Shown here in pieces: positions 1 to 10,206 of a stretch of 64,000 bases of DNA; the first letter of the stretch is position 1; every line of letters begins with the position of its first letter. The DNA comes from Rhodospirillaceae bacterium (lineage in GTDB: Bacteria > Pseudomonadota > Alphaproteobacteria > Dongiales > Dongiaceae), in the NCBI GenBank assembly GCA_008012315.1, contig SSEL01000001.1, forward strand, positions 124,001 to 188,000. The letters are read 5' to 3'. Below the pieces are notes generated by a model. The model was not told where the DNA came from. It was given only the letters and a program-made list of their open reading frames with translations, and ran no database searches. Both the position numbers and the translations under genes were made by a program.

Positions 1-621
1 AGCGGCAAGATCGCCAATCTGCGCGAGATCGACTGGTCTTCGCTCGGCATCAATTTCGTCATGGTGTTCTCGCCCGGCCTCCTGGAACACGCACCGCAGA
101 CCTATATCGCCACCTTGCGCATTCCGCCGGACCAGGATGGCGCCTTGCTGGGGGCCGTCTCACGCGACTTCCCCAATGTCTCGGCGATCCGCGTCAAGGA
201 AGCGCTGGCCAGCGCGATCGAGATCCTGCAGGCGGTCGCCGCCTCGATCCGCACCACCGCCGCCGTCACCCTGGCGGCCGGCATGCTGGTGCTGGCCGGC
301 GCCATCGCCGCCGGCCGCGAGCGGCGCATCTATGAAGCGGTGCTCTTGAAGATGCTGGGCGGCACGACCGGCGATATCGCGCGCGGCTATCTCTGGGAAT
401 ATGGTTTGCTGGCGGTGATCAGCGCCGTCATCGCCTTGGCGATCGGCAGCCTCGGTGCCTATATCTTCCTCACCCAGGTGCTGCATGTCGGCTGGTCCTT
501 CCCGCCGCTGCTCGCTTTCGGCATCATCGCCCTCAGCCTTGCCGCCACACTTTCAGTCGGCTTCCTCGGCAGCTGGCGCGCCTTGCGTGCCAAGGCGGCG
601 CCGTATTTGCGGAATGAGTAG
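1..621 (+). CDS. FtsX-type ABC transporter permease, 3' part (YbbP-like)
   Basis: The frame is open from the first base, so this is the C-terminal part (at least 206 residues) of a gene that begins left of the window. It has three hydrophobic segments and, between the first two, an ERRIYEAVLLKMLGGTTGDI stretch typical of the cytoplasmic loop of FtsX/MacB-like permeases. The C-terminal hydrophobic pattern fits the long YbbP-type permeases that work with a YbbA ATPase, often near a lysophospholipase. In this family the protein is an inner-membrane subunit using ATP for mechanical work on lipids or envelope proteins rather than bulk transport. The exact substrate cannot be judged from this fragment. 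The gene converges on glnD, and a large palindrome lies between their 3' ends. Confidence 0.8.
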   Translation, partial: SGKIANLREIDWSSLGINFVMVFSPGLLEHAPQTYIATLRIPPDQDGALLGAVSRDFPNVSAIRVKEALASAIEILQAVAASIRTTAAVTLAAGMLVLAGAIAAGRERRIYEAVLLKMLGGTTGDIARGYLWEYGLLAVISAVIALAIGSLGAYIFLTQVLHVGWSFPPLLAFGIIALSLAATLSVGFLGSWRALRAKAAPYLRNE

Positions 622-709
622 ACCGCGCCATTCGTGCCGACTAGCCACCAACGAGGCTCTCACCAACGCCGTTGGCGATGATCACCGCACATCGTGAATG
701 CATACCCGC

Positions 710-840
710 TTGTCACCCCGGCCTTGAGCCGGGGTCCACGGGTGAGGCCGTGTCGGATATTGATGATGATGAATCCGGCGCAACGCAGCCAACAATCTTC
801 AGTTGCCACGGTGGACTCCGGCTCAAGGCCGGGGTGACAA
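710..840. repeat. Long inverted repeat in the ybbP/glnD convergent gap
   Basis: The 335-base gap 622-956 has no supported gene. It holds two 30-base arms (710-739 and 811-840) that are inverted copies with one mismatch, separated by 71 bases. Each arm carries its own smaller palindrome, CCCCGGCCTTGAGCCGGGG on the left. The arm resembles the CACCCCGGC-type dispersed palindromes common between alphaproteobacterial genes. Both neighbouring genes end into it, so it could act as a bidirectional terminator or mRNA-protecting structure; that role is inferred. Confidence 0.8.
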
Positions 841-956
841 CCTCGCTTGCTGTCGCGAGCCTGCAATGATCCTCAACAGAGTTGATGACAAGCCAGTTTG
901 TAGAAACAGCGTGCGATGATTGTCACGTCGCACAACCGGCTCGTCTATACCAACCT

Positions 957-3887
957 TTATCGCACAGTCGCCGATGACCGCGTCCGCCGGCGGTTGGCGG
1001 CCAGCATGTCGGTGACGGCGGGAGCATCGCTTTCGCCTTCGTGCAGCACCGCCATCAGCACCGCGCGGATCGTCTTCAGCCGGCTCTCGGCTTCGACCTT
1101 CAGGCCGAACTGATCCTTGACATAGAAGCTGTCGATGGCGCGATGGCCGAAGGTGGAGATCTTCGCGTTGGAGATCTGCAGGTTCTGGGCGGTGAGGGCG
1201 GCGGTCAGGGCATAGACCAGGCCGCGCCGGTCGCGGCCATTGACCTCGATCAGCGTATGGGTGGCACTGGCCTTGTTGTCGATCAGCACGCGCGGCGCCA
1301 CCGGGAAGGCCTGCACCGCCGGATTGGCGAGGCGCGGCAATTTCGCGATCTCGGCCGGAATGCGCTGCGGCGCATCCAACATGCGGCCGATCGTGCTCGA
1401 TAGCCGGGCCAGGCGTGCCGGCTTGTCGAACGGGCCGCCTTGGGAATCCTGGATCGTGAAGGTATCGAGCGCCATGCCGTTGGACAGCGTCAGGATGCGG
1501 GCATCGACGATGCTGGCACCCGACAGCGCGAAGGCGCCGGCGAGATGCGAGACCAGGCCCTTGCGGTCGGCGACATAGATCGTCACCTCGGTCATCGAGC
1601 GATAGTGATCGACATTGTAATCGACCGAGAGCGGTCGCTGCTCCAGCTCCGCCTCGCGAATGAGCCGCGCCTGGCGCGCCAGCAGCGGCACCGGGAAGGA
1701 CAGCCAGTAGCCGCCATGGCCGCGCGCCAGATGTTCCTCGATCGCCGCGGCCGGCCAGTCGCTGAGCTGCGTTTTCAGATCATCCAGCATGGCGGCGATA
1801 CGCGCTTCGCGGCCGGCAGTGATCAGGCCGCCGGACAGCTGCTCTTCCGTGCGATTATAGAGCTCGCGCAGCAGCTGCGCCTTCCAGCCATTCCAGGTCT
1901 TCGGCCCCACCGCGCGGATATCGCAGACCGTGAGGACCAGCAGCAAACGCAGCCGCTCGATCGACTGCACCTGATCGGCGAAATCGGCGATGGTCTTCGG
2001 ATCGTCGATGTCGCGCTTGAAGGCGGTGTTGCTCATCAGCAGGTGATAGCGCACCAGCCAGGCCACGGTTTCGGTTTCCTCGGCGCTAAGGCCGAGACGC
2101 GGGCAAAGCTGCTCCGCCACCTCGGCGCCGAGAGCCGAGTGATCGCCGCCGCGTCCCTTGGCGATGTCATGCAGCAGGACGGCGAGATAGAGCACGCGGC
2201 GCGACAGCACCTGATGCACCACCGAACTGGTGATCGGCGCTTCGCCCTGCAGCAGACCGTGCTCGACCTGATAGAGGATGCCGATGGCGAAGATCGTGTG
2301 CTCATCGACCGTATAGTGATGATACATGTCGAACTGCATCTGCGCCACGATGCGGCCGAAATCGGGAATGAAGCGGCCGAAGACGCCGGCCTCGTTCATG
2401 CGCCGCAAGGTCGCTTCCGGCCCGCCTTTATCGCCGCCCGCCAGGCTGCTCTTGCGGAACAACAGGATTTCCATGAAGAGCGCATTGGCCTTCGGATCTT
2501 CGCGCAGCGGCCGGTCGATCAGCCGCACCGATTGCGCCAGCCAGTTGAAGGTGATCGGGTGGATATCGACACCGTGCCGCTGGGCAACGGCGAAGATGCG
2601 CAGCATGTCGATCGGATGGCGTTCGAAGTGTTTCGCATTCGGCACCGTGAGGCTGCCGCCTTCCAGGCCGAAGCCGTCCAGCTCGCGGCGCCGGAGACCG
2701 ATCGCCGCCATGCCGCCCGGCAGGCGCAGCAGCGGCTTGCGCACATTCTGCGCTTCGACCGCGGCGCAGAAGCTGCGGGTCAGGGCGCCAACCGATTTCG
2801 CCATCAGGAAATAGTGCTTCATCAGCCGCTCGACGCCGCTGGTCCCGGCATGATCGCGATAGCCGAGCAGCCGGGCAATCTCCGGCTGGATGTCGAAATT
2901 GAGTTTTTCCTCGGCCCGGCCGCGGGCGTAATGCAACTGGCAGCGCAGGGTCCAGAGGAAGCGTTCGGCCTTGTCGAATTTGGCGGCATCGGCTTTGCCG
3001 AACAGGCCGTGCCTGACCATCTCGTCGCTGCTTCTGGCGCCATAGAAGAAGCGGCCGATCCAGCGCAAGGTCTGGAGATCGCGCAAGGCACCCTTGCCGT
3101 CCTTGATATTCGGCTCCAGCGCATAGCGGGTATTGCCGTAGCGTTCGTGGCGCAGCCGGCGCTCTTCCAGCTTGGCGTGATAGAAGGCCTCGCTTTGCCC
3201 CTGCACGATCTCCTTGCGATAGACCTTCTGGAAACGGTCGAACAGATCCTGGTCGCCCCAGATATAACGCGCCTCCAGCAGGGCGGTGCGGATGGTGAGA
3301 TCGGCCTTGGCCTGACGGATGCATTCATCGATCGAGCGCACCGAATGACCGACCTTGAGGCCGAGATCCCACAGGCGATAGAGCATGAACTCGATCACCT
3401 GTTCGCAATAGGGCGTTTCCTTGTAGGGAATGAGGAACAGGAGATCGATATCGGAGAACGGCGCCAGTTCGCCACGGCCATAGCCGCCAACCGCGATGAT
3501 GCCGATCTTCTCGGCGACGGACGGATTGGCGATCGGATAGACGATGCCGGTGGTGACGTCATGCAAGGCGCGGATCAGCTGATCGATCAGGAAGCTGGTG
3601 TTGCGGCCGACATCGCGGCCGGCTTCCGGCGCATGGCGATCGGCTTCGAAGCGGCGCCGGATCTCCGCCCGTCCAGCCTGCAACGCCTCGCGCAGCAATG
3701 TTGCCAGGCGCGGCTGGGCCTGGGTCGGGTCGTCTTTATCGGCCAAGGCCTGCCGCAGGGCCGTTTCCAGCGCCCGGCGATCGACGATCTGCCGCTGGCG
3801 GCTGATATCGGCGCGGTCGGCCTGGGGACGATCAGGGGGACGATCGGTTTTCGGACCGTCGCTTTCCGGCTGGCTGATCTCGTTCAT
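957..3887 (-). CDS. glnD: [Protein-PII] uridylyltransferase / uridylyl-removing enzyme
   Basis: This 976-residue protein has the full GlnD layout. A nucleotidyltransferase core near residues 134-151 contains GGYGRGE and the DID metal-binding pair. An HD phosphohydrolase domain near 565-585 contains LLHDIAKGRGGDH. Two ACT domains lie near 765-840 and 880-955. The enzyme adds UMP to PII when glutamine is low and removes it when glutamine is high, and so sets nitrogen assimilation. Length is normal for alphaproteobacteria, with a charged, poorly conserved N-terminus of about 45 residues. The gene stands alone, divergent from the ABC ATPase at 4138. All catalytic motifs look intact. Confidence 0.97.
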   Translation of the reverse strand: MNEISQPESDGPKTDRPPDRPQADRADISRQRQIVDRRALETALRQALADKDDPTQAQPRLATLLREALQAGRAEIRRRFEADRHAPEAGRDVGRNTSFLIDQLIRALHDVTTGIVYPIANPSVAEKIGIIAVGGYGRGELAPFSDIDLLFLIPYKETPYCEQVIEFMLYRLWDLGLKVGHSVRSIDECIRQAKADLTIRTALLEARYIWGDQDLFDRFQKVYRKEIVQGQSEAFYHAKLEERRLRHERYGNTRYALEPNIKDGKGALRDLQTLRWIGRFFYGARSSDEMVRHGLFGKADAAKFDKAERFLWTLRCQLHYARGRAEEKLNFDIQPEIARLLGYRDHAGTSGVERLMKHYFLMAKSVGALTRSFCAAVEAQNVRKPLLRLPGGMAAIGLRRRELDGFGLEGGSLTVPNAKHFERHPIDMLRIFAVAQRHGVDIHPITFNWLAQSVRLIDRPLREDPKANALFMEILLFRKSSLAGGDKGGPEATLRRMNEAGVFGRFIPDFGRIVAQMQFDMYHHYTVDEHTIFAIGILYQVEHGLLQGEAPITSSVVHQVLSRRVLYLAVLLHDIAKGRGGDHSALGAEVAEQLCPRLGLSAEETETVAWLVRYHLLMSNTAFKRDIDDPKTIADFADQVQSIERLRLLLVLTVCDIRAVGPKTWNGWKAQLLRELYNRTEEQLSGGLITAGREARIAAMLDDLKTQLSDWPAAAIEEHLARGHGGYWLSFPVPLLARQARLIREAELEQRPLSVDYNVDHYRSMTEVTIYVADRKGLVSHLAGAFALSGASIVDARILTLSNGMALDTFTIQDSQGGPFDKPARLARLSSTIGRMLDAPQRIPAEIAKLPRLANPAVQAFPVAPRVLIDNKASATHTLIEVNGRDRRGLVYALTAALTAQNLQISNAKISTFGHRAIDSFYVKDQFGLKVEAESRLKTIRAVLMAVLHEGESDAPAVTDMLAANRRRTRSSATVR

Positions 3888-4137
3888 AGCCGCATGTTAA
3901 TGAACTCGCCGTCCCGATGCTATCCGGCTCATCGTTATCCGCCGGGAACCAGTGAGCCGCGGAAAATGGCCGGTTTTGGCCGGCGAAGCGCCGGATGGCC
4001 GGCGGATGGCGGTCAGAAAGCGCCTTGGCAGGGCAGTGCAAAAGCGTCATAACGAAGTCAACAGAATGTCGCCTTCATGCAAAAACCAAAGAAAGAGTGG
4101 CGATAAAGCAAAAAGCAGGACAAGGCAGGGAGTAATT

Positions 4138-4908
4138 ATGGGCGAAGCAGCGCTGGTGGTGGAGGATCTCCACAAGCGGTTTGGCGAACTCGAAGTTCTC
4201 AAGGGCGTTTCAGTCAAAGCGGAAATCGGCGACGTGATCGCCATGATCGGCAGCAGCGGCTCCGGCAAGAGCACACTCCTCCGCTGCATCAACCTGCTGG
4301 AGGTTCCCGATTCCGGTAAGGTTTTTGTCAATGGCGAGTTGATCCGCATGCGCCAGCATAAGGGCCGGGCGGAGCCGGAGGATCACAAACAGGTCGACCG
4401 TATCCGCGCCTCGCTCGGCATGGTATTCCAAAGCTTCAATCTGTGGTCCCACATGACTGTCCTCGAAAACGTCATCGAGGCGCCGGTTCATGTGCTGAAA
4501 ATGCCGAAGGCGGAGGCGATCGAGCGGGCCGAGGCCTTGCTCGCCAAGGTCGGCATCGGCGACAAGCGCAACCACTATCCCAGCCATCTTTCCGGCGGCC
4601 AGCAGCAGCGCGCCGCCATCGCCCGCGCTTTGGCGATGGAGCCCAAGGTCATGCTGTTCGACGAGCCGACCTCCGCGCTCGATCCCGAACTGGTCGGCGA
4701 GGTGCTGCGCGTTATGCGCCAGTTGGCCGAGGAAGGCCGCACCATGATGGTGGTGACCCACGAAATGGGCTTTGCCCGCGAGGTCGCCAATAACGTGATC
4801 TTCCTGCATCAAGGCCGGATCGAGGAACAGGGCAATCCCAAGGAAGTCTTCGCCAATCCGTCCTCGGAACGCCTGCGGCAGTTTCTCAAGACCTCGCATC
4901 ACAAATAA
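4138..4908 (+). CDS. Polar amino-acid ABC transporter ATP-binding protein (HisP/GlnQ type), orphan
   Basis: A 256-residue ATPase with Walker A GSSGSGKS at 38-45, a Q-loop in MVFQSFNLW, the signature LSGGQQQR, Walker [13 protein letters not shown] and an H-loop in VVTHEMGFA. The sequence closely follows the HisP/GlnQ class, which energises import of basic or polar amino acids. I chose the ATG at 4138 because AGGGAG lies just upstream and the family motif [15 protein letters not shown] follows at once; the frame is open further left but unsupported. No permease or binding-protein gene lies beside it, so its partners must be elsewhere or it is shared. A 17-base tandem repeat and a terminator hairpin follow the stop codon. 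Confidence 0.93.
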   Translation: MGEAALVVEDLHKRFGELEVLKGVSVKAEIGDVIAMIGSSGSGKSTLLRCINLLEVPDSGKVFVNGELIRMRQHKGRAEPEDHKQVDRIRASLGMVFQSFNLWSHMTVLENVIEAPVHVLKMPKAEAIERAEALLAKVGIGDKRNHYPSHLSGGQQQRAAIARALAMEPKVMLFDEPTSALDPELVGEVLRVMRQLAEEGRTMMVVTHEMGFAREVANNVIFLHQGRIEEQGNPKEVFANPSSERLRQFLKTSHHK

Positions 4909-4939
4909 GCACGCTGGATAGGTAAGCACGCTGGATAGG
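4906..4939. repeat. 17-bp tandem direct repeat at the end of the ABC ATPase gene
   Basis: TAAGCACGCTGGATAGG occurs twice in a row (4906-4922 and 4923-4939). The first copy includes the TAA stop codon of the ATPase gene, so the duplication adds a second stop-containing unit without changing the protein. It looks like a simple slippage duplication. Confidence 0.9.
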
Positions 4940-4970
4940 GCGGCCCCGGCAGCGGGAGCCGCCTTGTCTT
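4939..4970 (+). terminator. Rho-independent terminator after the ABC ATPase gene
   Basis: GGCGGC (4939-4944) pairs with GCCGCC (4958-4963), with an inner CCCG/CGGG stem, followed by TTGTCTTTG. The stem is strong and the T-run broken. It lies 30 bases after the stop codon, the expected place for the end of this single-gene transcript. Confidence 0.6.
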
Positions 4971-5063
4971 TGTCATCTGGATACGCAAATTCCGTCACCT
5001 TTTGGTGGCAAAATCGGCGCGGAACTTAATCGGAACGATTGCAGACCGCGAAATAGAACGGGC

Positions 5064-5092
5064 TTGTGGGCCAGAAAATAAGCAAATACAAT
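5064..5092 (+). promoter_or_regulatory. Sigma-70-type promoter for the DapC-like gene
   Basis: The 309-base gap 4909-5217 holds the tandem repeat, the terminator and then an AT-richer stretch. There TTGTGG (5064-5069) and TACAAT (5087-5092) are 17 bases apart. The predicted start near 5099 gives a leader of about 120 bases. No gene is supported in this gap. Confidence 0.5.
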
Positions 5093-5217
5093 CTGTTGAG
5101 ACCTATTTCTTAATACATTACTGCTGTTTTGGTTTTGTTCTGAAGTCTGCGCCCGAGTCGCTCTATGGAATCGTTGGAGATTCTTGCGCGGATCGTCGCG
5201 ACTCGGACAGCGGGGGA

Positions 5218-6456
5218 ATGATGGGCTTGGACCGACTCGAGTCGCTGATGAAGTTTCACCCCTTCACGCGGCTCAATAAATTGCTGGAAAACGTAACGCC
5301 GGGCGGCGGGAATACGCCGTTTCTGTTATCGGTCGGCGAGCCGCAATTCGCCCCGCCGGGCTTCGTCGCCGAGATCATCGCCGCCGAGGCCGGCACCTGG
5401 GGCAAATACCCTCAGGCCAATGGCAACGACGCCTTCCGCCAGGCGGTGAAGGATTGGACCGACCGGCGCTATGGCCTGCCCGCCGGCATGCTGCAGACCG
5501 ACCAGCATATCCTGCCGGTCGCCGGCACCCGCGAGGCGCTGTTCCACATCGCACTCTCCGCCGTGCCGGAATATACCGGTGGCGAACGGCCGGTCGTGCT
5601 GATGCCCAATCCGTTCTATCACGTCTATGCCGGTGCCGCCGCGGCGGCCGGGGCCGAGCCCTATTTCCTGCCGGCACGGGCGGAAACCAACTTCCTGCCG
5701 GTGATTGCCGATATTCCGCCGGCGATCCTCAAGCGCACCGCCTTGGCCTATCTCTGCTCGCCGGCCAATCCGCAAGGCACGGTAGCCGATCTCGCCTACC
5801 TCAAAGCCTGGCTCGACCTGGCCCGCCGGCACGATTTCGTGCTGGCCAGCGACGAATGCTATGCCGAGATCTATCTCGATGCGCCGCCGCCGGGCACTCT
5901 CAGCGCCGCCCGGGATTTCGGCGGCAGCCTCGACCGCCTGCTGGTCTTCCATTCGCTGTCGAAACGCTCCAGCGGCGCCGGCTTGCGCTCCGGCTTTGTC
6001 GCCGGCGATGCCGCCCTGATCCGGCGCCAGGCCCAGCTGGTCAATTTCGGCGGCGTTGCCCAACCTTACCCGATCCTCGCCGCCGCCACCGCTTTGTGGC
6101 GCGACGAAGACCATGTGGTCGCCAATCGCAGCCGCTATCAGCACAATTTCGCCTTGGCCCAGGAGATCCTGGGGCCGCTTTTCGGCGAAGTGCGGTCGGC
6201 CGGCGGCTTCTTCCTCTGGCTTGATGTCGGCGATGGTGAGAAAGCCGCCGTGGAACTCTGGCGCCGGGCAGCGATCAAGGTCCTGCCGGGCGGCTATATG
6301 GCGCGGCCTGATGCCGCCGGCGACAATCCGGGCCAGCGTTACATCCGGGTCGCGCTGGTTTATGAACCCGCGGATATGGAGCCGGTGCTCAAGCGTTTGG
6401 CTGCGGTGCTGGCCGATCTCCTGGCTGAAAGCGGGCATCGGCAGGCGGGCGAATGA
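5218..6456 (+). CDS. dapC: PLP-dependent aminotransferase, DapC-like (N-succinyl-diaminopimelate aminotransferase)
   Basis: A 412-residue fold-type I aminotransferase. The N-terminus (LESLMKFHPFTRLNKLLENV, then SVGEPQF) matches the DapC pattern of HPFxRL followed by a GEP motif. The PLP-binding lysine is in HSLSKRSSGAGLRSGF, and the pocket motifs SPANPQGTVA and SDECYAE are visible. DapC makes the amino donor step in the succinylase branch of diaminopimelate/lysine synthesis. ATG 5218 follows a GGGGGA ribosome site; ATG 5221 is an alternative one codon later. Other class I aminotransferase roles cannot be excluded, since dapD and dapE are not next to it. The symbol is therefore tentative. Confidence 0.82.
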   Translation: MMGLDRLESLMKFHPFTRLNKLLENVTPGGGNTPFLLSVGEPQFAPPGFVAEIIAAEAGTWGKYPQANGNDAFRQAVKDWTDRRYGLPAGMLQTDQHILPVAGTREALFHIALSAVPEYTGGERPVVLMPNPFYHVYAGAAAAAGAEPYFLPARAETNFLPVIADIPPAILKRTALAYLCSPANPQGTVADLAYLKAWLDLARRHDFVLASDECYAEIYLDAPPPGTLSAARDFGGSLDRLLVFHSLSKRSSGAGLRSGFVAGDAALIRRQAQLVNFGGVAQPYPILAAATALWRDEDHVVANRSRYQHNFALAQEILGPLFGEVRSAGGFFLWLDVGDGEKAAVELWRRAAIKVLPGGYMARPDAAGDNPGQRYIRVALVYEPADMEPVLKRLAAVLADLLAESGHRQAGE

Positions 6457-6541
6457 CACGCCTGTAAGGCCGATGACATGAGGAACGGCCGGAATGGGTA
6501 TGGACCCTGTTTCCGGCCGTGGACGGACGAAAGGAAGTTTG

Positions 6542-9328
6542 ATGACGGATCACGCGCAATCGCGGTCCATGCAGCCTGCCGGTATGAGCGGCGGTTTCTG
6601 GGGCTTTCTGCAGCGGCGGCTGGCGGAGGCGGGCGGCGGCGCATTGATCATCCTCGGCCTTGCCCTGCTGCTGGCGCTGCTGACCGCCTCGTCCGGCGAT
6701 CCCAGCTTCAATCGCGCCGTCGACCAGCCGACCAAGAATCTGATGGGCCCGGTCGGGGCCTATATCGCCGATTTCTCGCTCCAGGGCGTCGGGCTCGGCG
6801 TCATCGCCTTGGTGGCCGCACCTTTGGCCTGGGGCTGGCGGCTGATCCGCGACCGGGCACTGCCGCGCTGGTGGCTGCGCCTGACCCTGGTGCCGATCGC
6901 CACCTTGCTGCTGGCGCTGGCTGCTGCCGGCCTGCCGAGCAGCGGACCGGTCGCCACCGCCAAGCCCGCCGCCGGCAAGGCGGCCGATGCCACCACCACC
7001 GGCGCCGTCATCACCGTGACTCCCGCACCCTGGCCCTGGACCGCCGGTTATGGCGGTTTTGCCGGCCATCTGCTGCTCAGCGGCTCGGCCGGCCTCAACA
7101 GCGACGCGCCGGATGACCAGGCCGCGGCCCGGGCCAGCCAGGCCGGTGCAGTCGGGGCAGGGCAGGCGATCGACCGGCTGGGCGGTTTTGCCGGCCTGCT
7201 GGCGGCGCTCGGCGTCCCGCCGGTTCTTGGCTCGGCCTTAGCCCTGCCGGCGATCATCGGGCTCGTCCTGGCGCTGGTAACGCTCTATTTCGCCCTCGGC
7301 ATCGGCATCCACAGCTATCTGCGCTTCGGCCGCAACGTGGCCAGCGCCGGGCGTCAGGTCGGGCTGGTGATTGAGCGCGGCCGCCGCAATCTGGCGCCCG
7401 GTCATCGTGGGACTGGCCATCGCGGGGTCGGCGATCGTTATGCCGATGACCCCGACGACGATGTGATGGACGACGACGATATCCCCCAGCATCAGCCGCC
7501 GCGCGGCGGCTGGCGCCATCGTCTGGCCGCCGCCGGACGTGCCTTGCTGGGCGGCGAGAGCAATGCGCCGCATCGCGAGGAACCGCATTTCGTCGAGGAA
7601 GAAGACGGCGAGCGGGCCTATCGCCGCGGCCAGCGTCTGGCTGGCGCATCGCCGATGGACACGGATTACCCGGATGACGCGCCGGCCATGGAGCCCTCGC
7701 TCTCCCAGCCTTCCGCCCGGACCCGCGCGCTGGTGGCGCCGCCGGCGGCCCGCGAGAAGGCGCCCGCCAAGCCGACCAAGCGTGGTTCGGTGCAGCCGAG
7801 CCTGGCGCTTGAGGAGGGCGATTTCGAATTGCCGCCGCACGATCTCCTGGCCCGGGCGACCGCCAATGCCGCCGTGCAGAAGATCAATGAGGAAAGCCTG
7901 GAGAAGAACGCCCGGCTGCTGGAAACCGTGCTGGAGGATTTCGGCGTCAAAGGCGAGATCGTCAAGGTCCGTCCCGGCCCGGTGGTGACGCTGTACGAAC
8001 TCGAACCGGCTCCCGGCACCAAGACCAGCCGCGTGGTCAGCCTCGCCGACGACGTCGCCCGCTCGATGAGCGCGGTCTCGGTCCGCATCGCGGTGGTGCC
8101 GGGCCGCAGCGTGATCGGCATCGAATTGCCGAACCGCCAGCGCGAAACCGTCGCGTTGCGCGAGCTCCTCGAGGATGACAGCTATCAATCGACCCAGGCC
8201 AAGCTGGCCTTGGTCCTCGGCAAGGATATCGGCGGCGCGCCGATCGTGGTCGATCTCGCCCGCATGCCCCATTTGCTGATCGCCGGCACCACCGGTTCAG
8301 GCAAGTCGGTCGCCATCAACACCATGATCCTGTCGCTGCTCTATCGGCTTACCCCCGATCAGTGCAAGTTCATCATGATCGATCCGAAGATGCTGGAGCT
8401 GTCCGTCTATGACGGCATCCCGCATCTCCTCTCGCCGGTCGTCACCGAGCCGCGCAAGGCCGTGGTCGCCCTGAAATGGGTGGTTCGGGAAATGGAAAAC
8501 CGCTACCGCTCCATGTCGAAGCTCGGCGTGCGCAACATCGACGGCTACAACCAGCGCCTGGAACAGGCCCGCAAGGCCGGCGAGGAACTGACCCGCCGGG
8601 TGCAGACCGGCTTCGATCCCGAGACCGGCAAGCCGATCTACGAGGAAGAGCCGTTCGATCTCAATCCGCTGCCCTTCATCGTCGTGGTGGTCGACGAAAT
8701 GGCCGATCTCATGCTGGTCGCCGGCAAGGATATCGAAGCGGCGATCCAGCGTCTGGCGCAGATGGCCCGGGCCGCCGGCATTCACATCGTCATGGCGACC
8801 CAGCGCCCCTCGGTCGATGTCATCACCGGCACCATCAAGGCGAACTTCCCGACCCGGGTCAGCTTTCACGTCACCACCAAGATCGACAGCCGTACCATCC
8901 TCGGCGAGACCGGTGCCGAGCAGCTGCTCGGCCAGGGCGACATGCTCTATATGGCGAATGGCGGCCGGGTCACCCGTGTTCATGGTCCGTTCGTGTCGGA
9001 CCGCGAGGTCGAAAGTATCGTCCAGTTCCTCAAGGAACAGGGCGAGCCGGCCTATATCGAGGAGGTCACCGCCGAAGAGGAAGGGCTGGATGGCGACGAA
9101 ATGGTCGCGCCGGCTGGCGGCGGTTCGGGCGACGACCTATATGATCAGGCAGTGGCTCTGGTCTGCCGCGAGCGGAAGGCTTCCACCAGTTTCGTCCAGC
9201 GTCACCTGCAGATCGGCTATAACCGTGCCGCCAGGCTGATCGAGCGGATGGAAAAGGAAGGGGTCGTCAGCTCGGCCAACCATGTCGGCAAGCGCGAGGT
9301 TCTGGCCCGCAATATCGAGGCCGATTGA
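6542..9328 (+). CDS. ftsK: DNA translocase FtsK
   Basis: A 928-residue FtsK. The N-terminal quarter carries several membrane segments (the last in [18 protein letters not shown]). A variable acidic and proline-rich linker follows, then the alpha/beta motor with Walker A GTTGSGKS at 582-589 and Walker [11 protein letters not shown] with D718/E719. The C-terminal winged-helix gamma domain, which reads KOPS sites, follows from about 865. FtsK couples septum formation to chromosome dimer resolution. ATG 6542 was chosen over the upstream ATG 6494 because GAAAGGAAG precedes it at good distance. The LolA-like gene follows after 48 bases on the same strand, a pairing common in alphaproteobacteria. 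Confidence 0.96.
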   Translation: MTDHAQSRSMQPAGMSGGFWGFLQRRLAEAGGGALIILGLALLLALLTASSGDPSFNRAVDQPTKNLMGPVGAYIADFSLQGVGLGVIALVAAPLAWGWRLIRDRALPRWWLRLTLVPIATLLLALAAAGLPSSGPVATAKPAAGKAADATTTGAVITVTPAPWPWTAGYGGFAGHLLLSGSAGLNSDAPDDQAAARASQAGAVGAGQAIDRLGGFAGLLAALGVPPVLGSALALPAIIGLVLALVTLYFALGIGIHSYLRFGRNVASAGRQVGLVIERGRRNLAPGHRGTGHRGVGDRYADDPDDDVMDDDDIPQHQPPRGGWRHRLAAAGRALLGGESNAPHREEPHFVEEEDGERAYRRGQRLAGASPMDTDYPDDAPAMEPSLSQPSARTRALVAPPAAREKAPAKPTKRGSVQPSLALEEGDFELPPHDLLARATANAAVQKINEESLEKNARLLETVLEDFGVKGEIVKVRPGPVVTLYELEPAPGTKTSRVVSLADDVARSMSAVSVRIAVVPGRSVIGIELPNRQRETVALRELLEDDSYQSTQAKLALVLGKDIGGAPIVVDLARMPHLLIAGTTGSGKSVAINTMILSLLYRLTPDQCKFIMIDPKMLELSVYDGIPHLLSPVVTEPRKAVVALKWVVREMENRYRSMSKLGVRNIDGYNQRLEQARKAGEELTRRVQTGFDPETGKPIYEEEPFDLNPLPFIVVVVDEMADLMLVAGKDIEAAIQRLAQMARAAGIHIVMATQRPSVDVITGTIKANFPTRVSFHVTTKIDSRTILGETGAEQLLGQGDMLYMANGGRVTRVHGPFVSDREVESIVQFLKEQGEPAYIEEVTAEEEGLDGDEMVAPAGGGSGDDLYDQAVALVCRERKASTSFVQRHLQIGYNRAARLIERMEKEGVVSSANHVGKREVLARNIEAD

Positions 9329-9376
9329 GCCGGATCCAGTGCCGCCCAGGAGCGGTTTGTGAATTAGGATTTGATT

Positions 9377-10042
9377 GTGAGCAGATTTGAGATCAGCCGT
9401 CGCCGTTACCTGCAATTGACCGCAGCGGCGGTCGGCAGCCTTGCCGCAAGCGGCACCGCCTTGCCGGTGGCCTGGGCCAAGAAGCCGCAGCCCGTCGCCC
9501 TCAGCGCCCAGGACAAGCAGGATGTCGCCCGGATCGAGGATTACCTCAACAACCTCCATTCGGTCGAAGCGCGTTTCCAGCAATATTCGCCGTCCCAGGG
9601 CCTGGCTTTCGGCAAGATCTATCTGCGCCGGCCGGGCCGGCTGCGGGTCGAATACGACCCGCCGAACAAGATCCTGCTGGTCGCCGACGGCATCGCCCTC
9701 AGCTATTATGACGGCGAGCTGAACAATCTCGACCAAGTGCCGCTGTCGCTCTCGCCGATGTGGTTCCTGCTGAAGGACAAGGTCGAATTGGGCGGCGATG
9801 TCACCATCACCTCCTTCAAACGCGCCCCCGGCGCCTTCGAGATCGGCATCGTCCAGACCGATGAACCGGATGCCGGCAGCGTGCTGCTGGAATTCGGCGA
9901 CCGGCCGCTGGAGCTGCGCCAGTGGACCATCATCGACAAGAAGAACCAGGAAGTCCGGGTCGGCCTTTATGACGCCCGGTTCGGCGTCGATCTCGCCAAC
10001 GAGCTCTTTGCCACCCCGAAGCGCAAAAGCAGGCGTAACTGA
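9377..10042 (+). CDS. LolA-like outer-membrane lipoprotein carrier protein
   Basis: A 221-residue exported protein. The N-terminus SRRRYLQLTAAAVGS followed by AWA resembles a signal peptide, possibly Tat type because of the twin arginines and cleavage after AWA. The body shows the LolA pattern: VEARFQQYSP, GKIYLRRPGRLRVEYDPPNK, DGIALSYYDGELN and a strand-rich C-terminal half. LolA carries lipoproteins across the periplasm from LolCDE to LolB. I chose GTG 9377, which has AGGAT at proper distance; TTG 9371 is in frame just upstream. Position right after ftsK matches the usual alphaproteobacterial order. Assignment as the main LolA rather than a paralogue is inferred. Confidence 0.85.
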   Translation: MSRFEISRRRYLQLTAAAVGSLAASGTALPVAWAKKPQPVALSAQDKQDVARIEDYLNNLHSVEARFQQYSPSQGLAFGKIYLRRPGRLRVEYDPPNKILLVADGIALSYYDGELNNLDQVPLSLSPMWFLLKDKVELGGDVTITSFKRAPGAFEIGIVQTDEPDAGSVLLEFGDRPLELRQWTIIDKKNQEVRVGLYDARFGVDLANELFATPKRKSRRN

Positions 10043-10206
10043 CCCTGCTCCCATCCGGCTAAGCTTGCGGGCCGCGGGCATGGCCTGCGGATGCCCCGCA
10101 ATCCTGCGATGGCGGGGCTGCAAGGCTGCGTCTTGGAAAGCGGGCGAGGGATGCTTACTGTCTTGGTATTACCAGCTTTTGTGGAATCCTGAGGCCGCGT
10201 GACATC

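Noticed and set aside
5022-5036. GAAC-N7-GAAC, resembling the alphaproteobacterial LexA (SOS) box
   Set aside because: Eight fixed bases are expected by chance about once or twice in 64 kb on two strands, and the downstream aminotransferase has no known SOS role.
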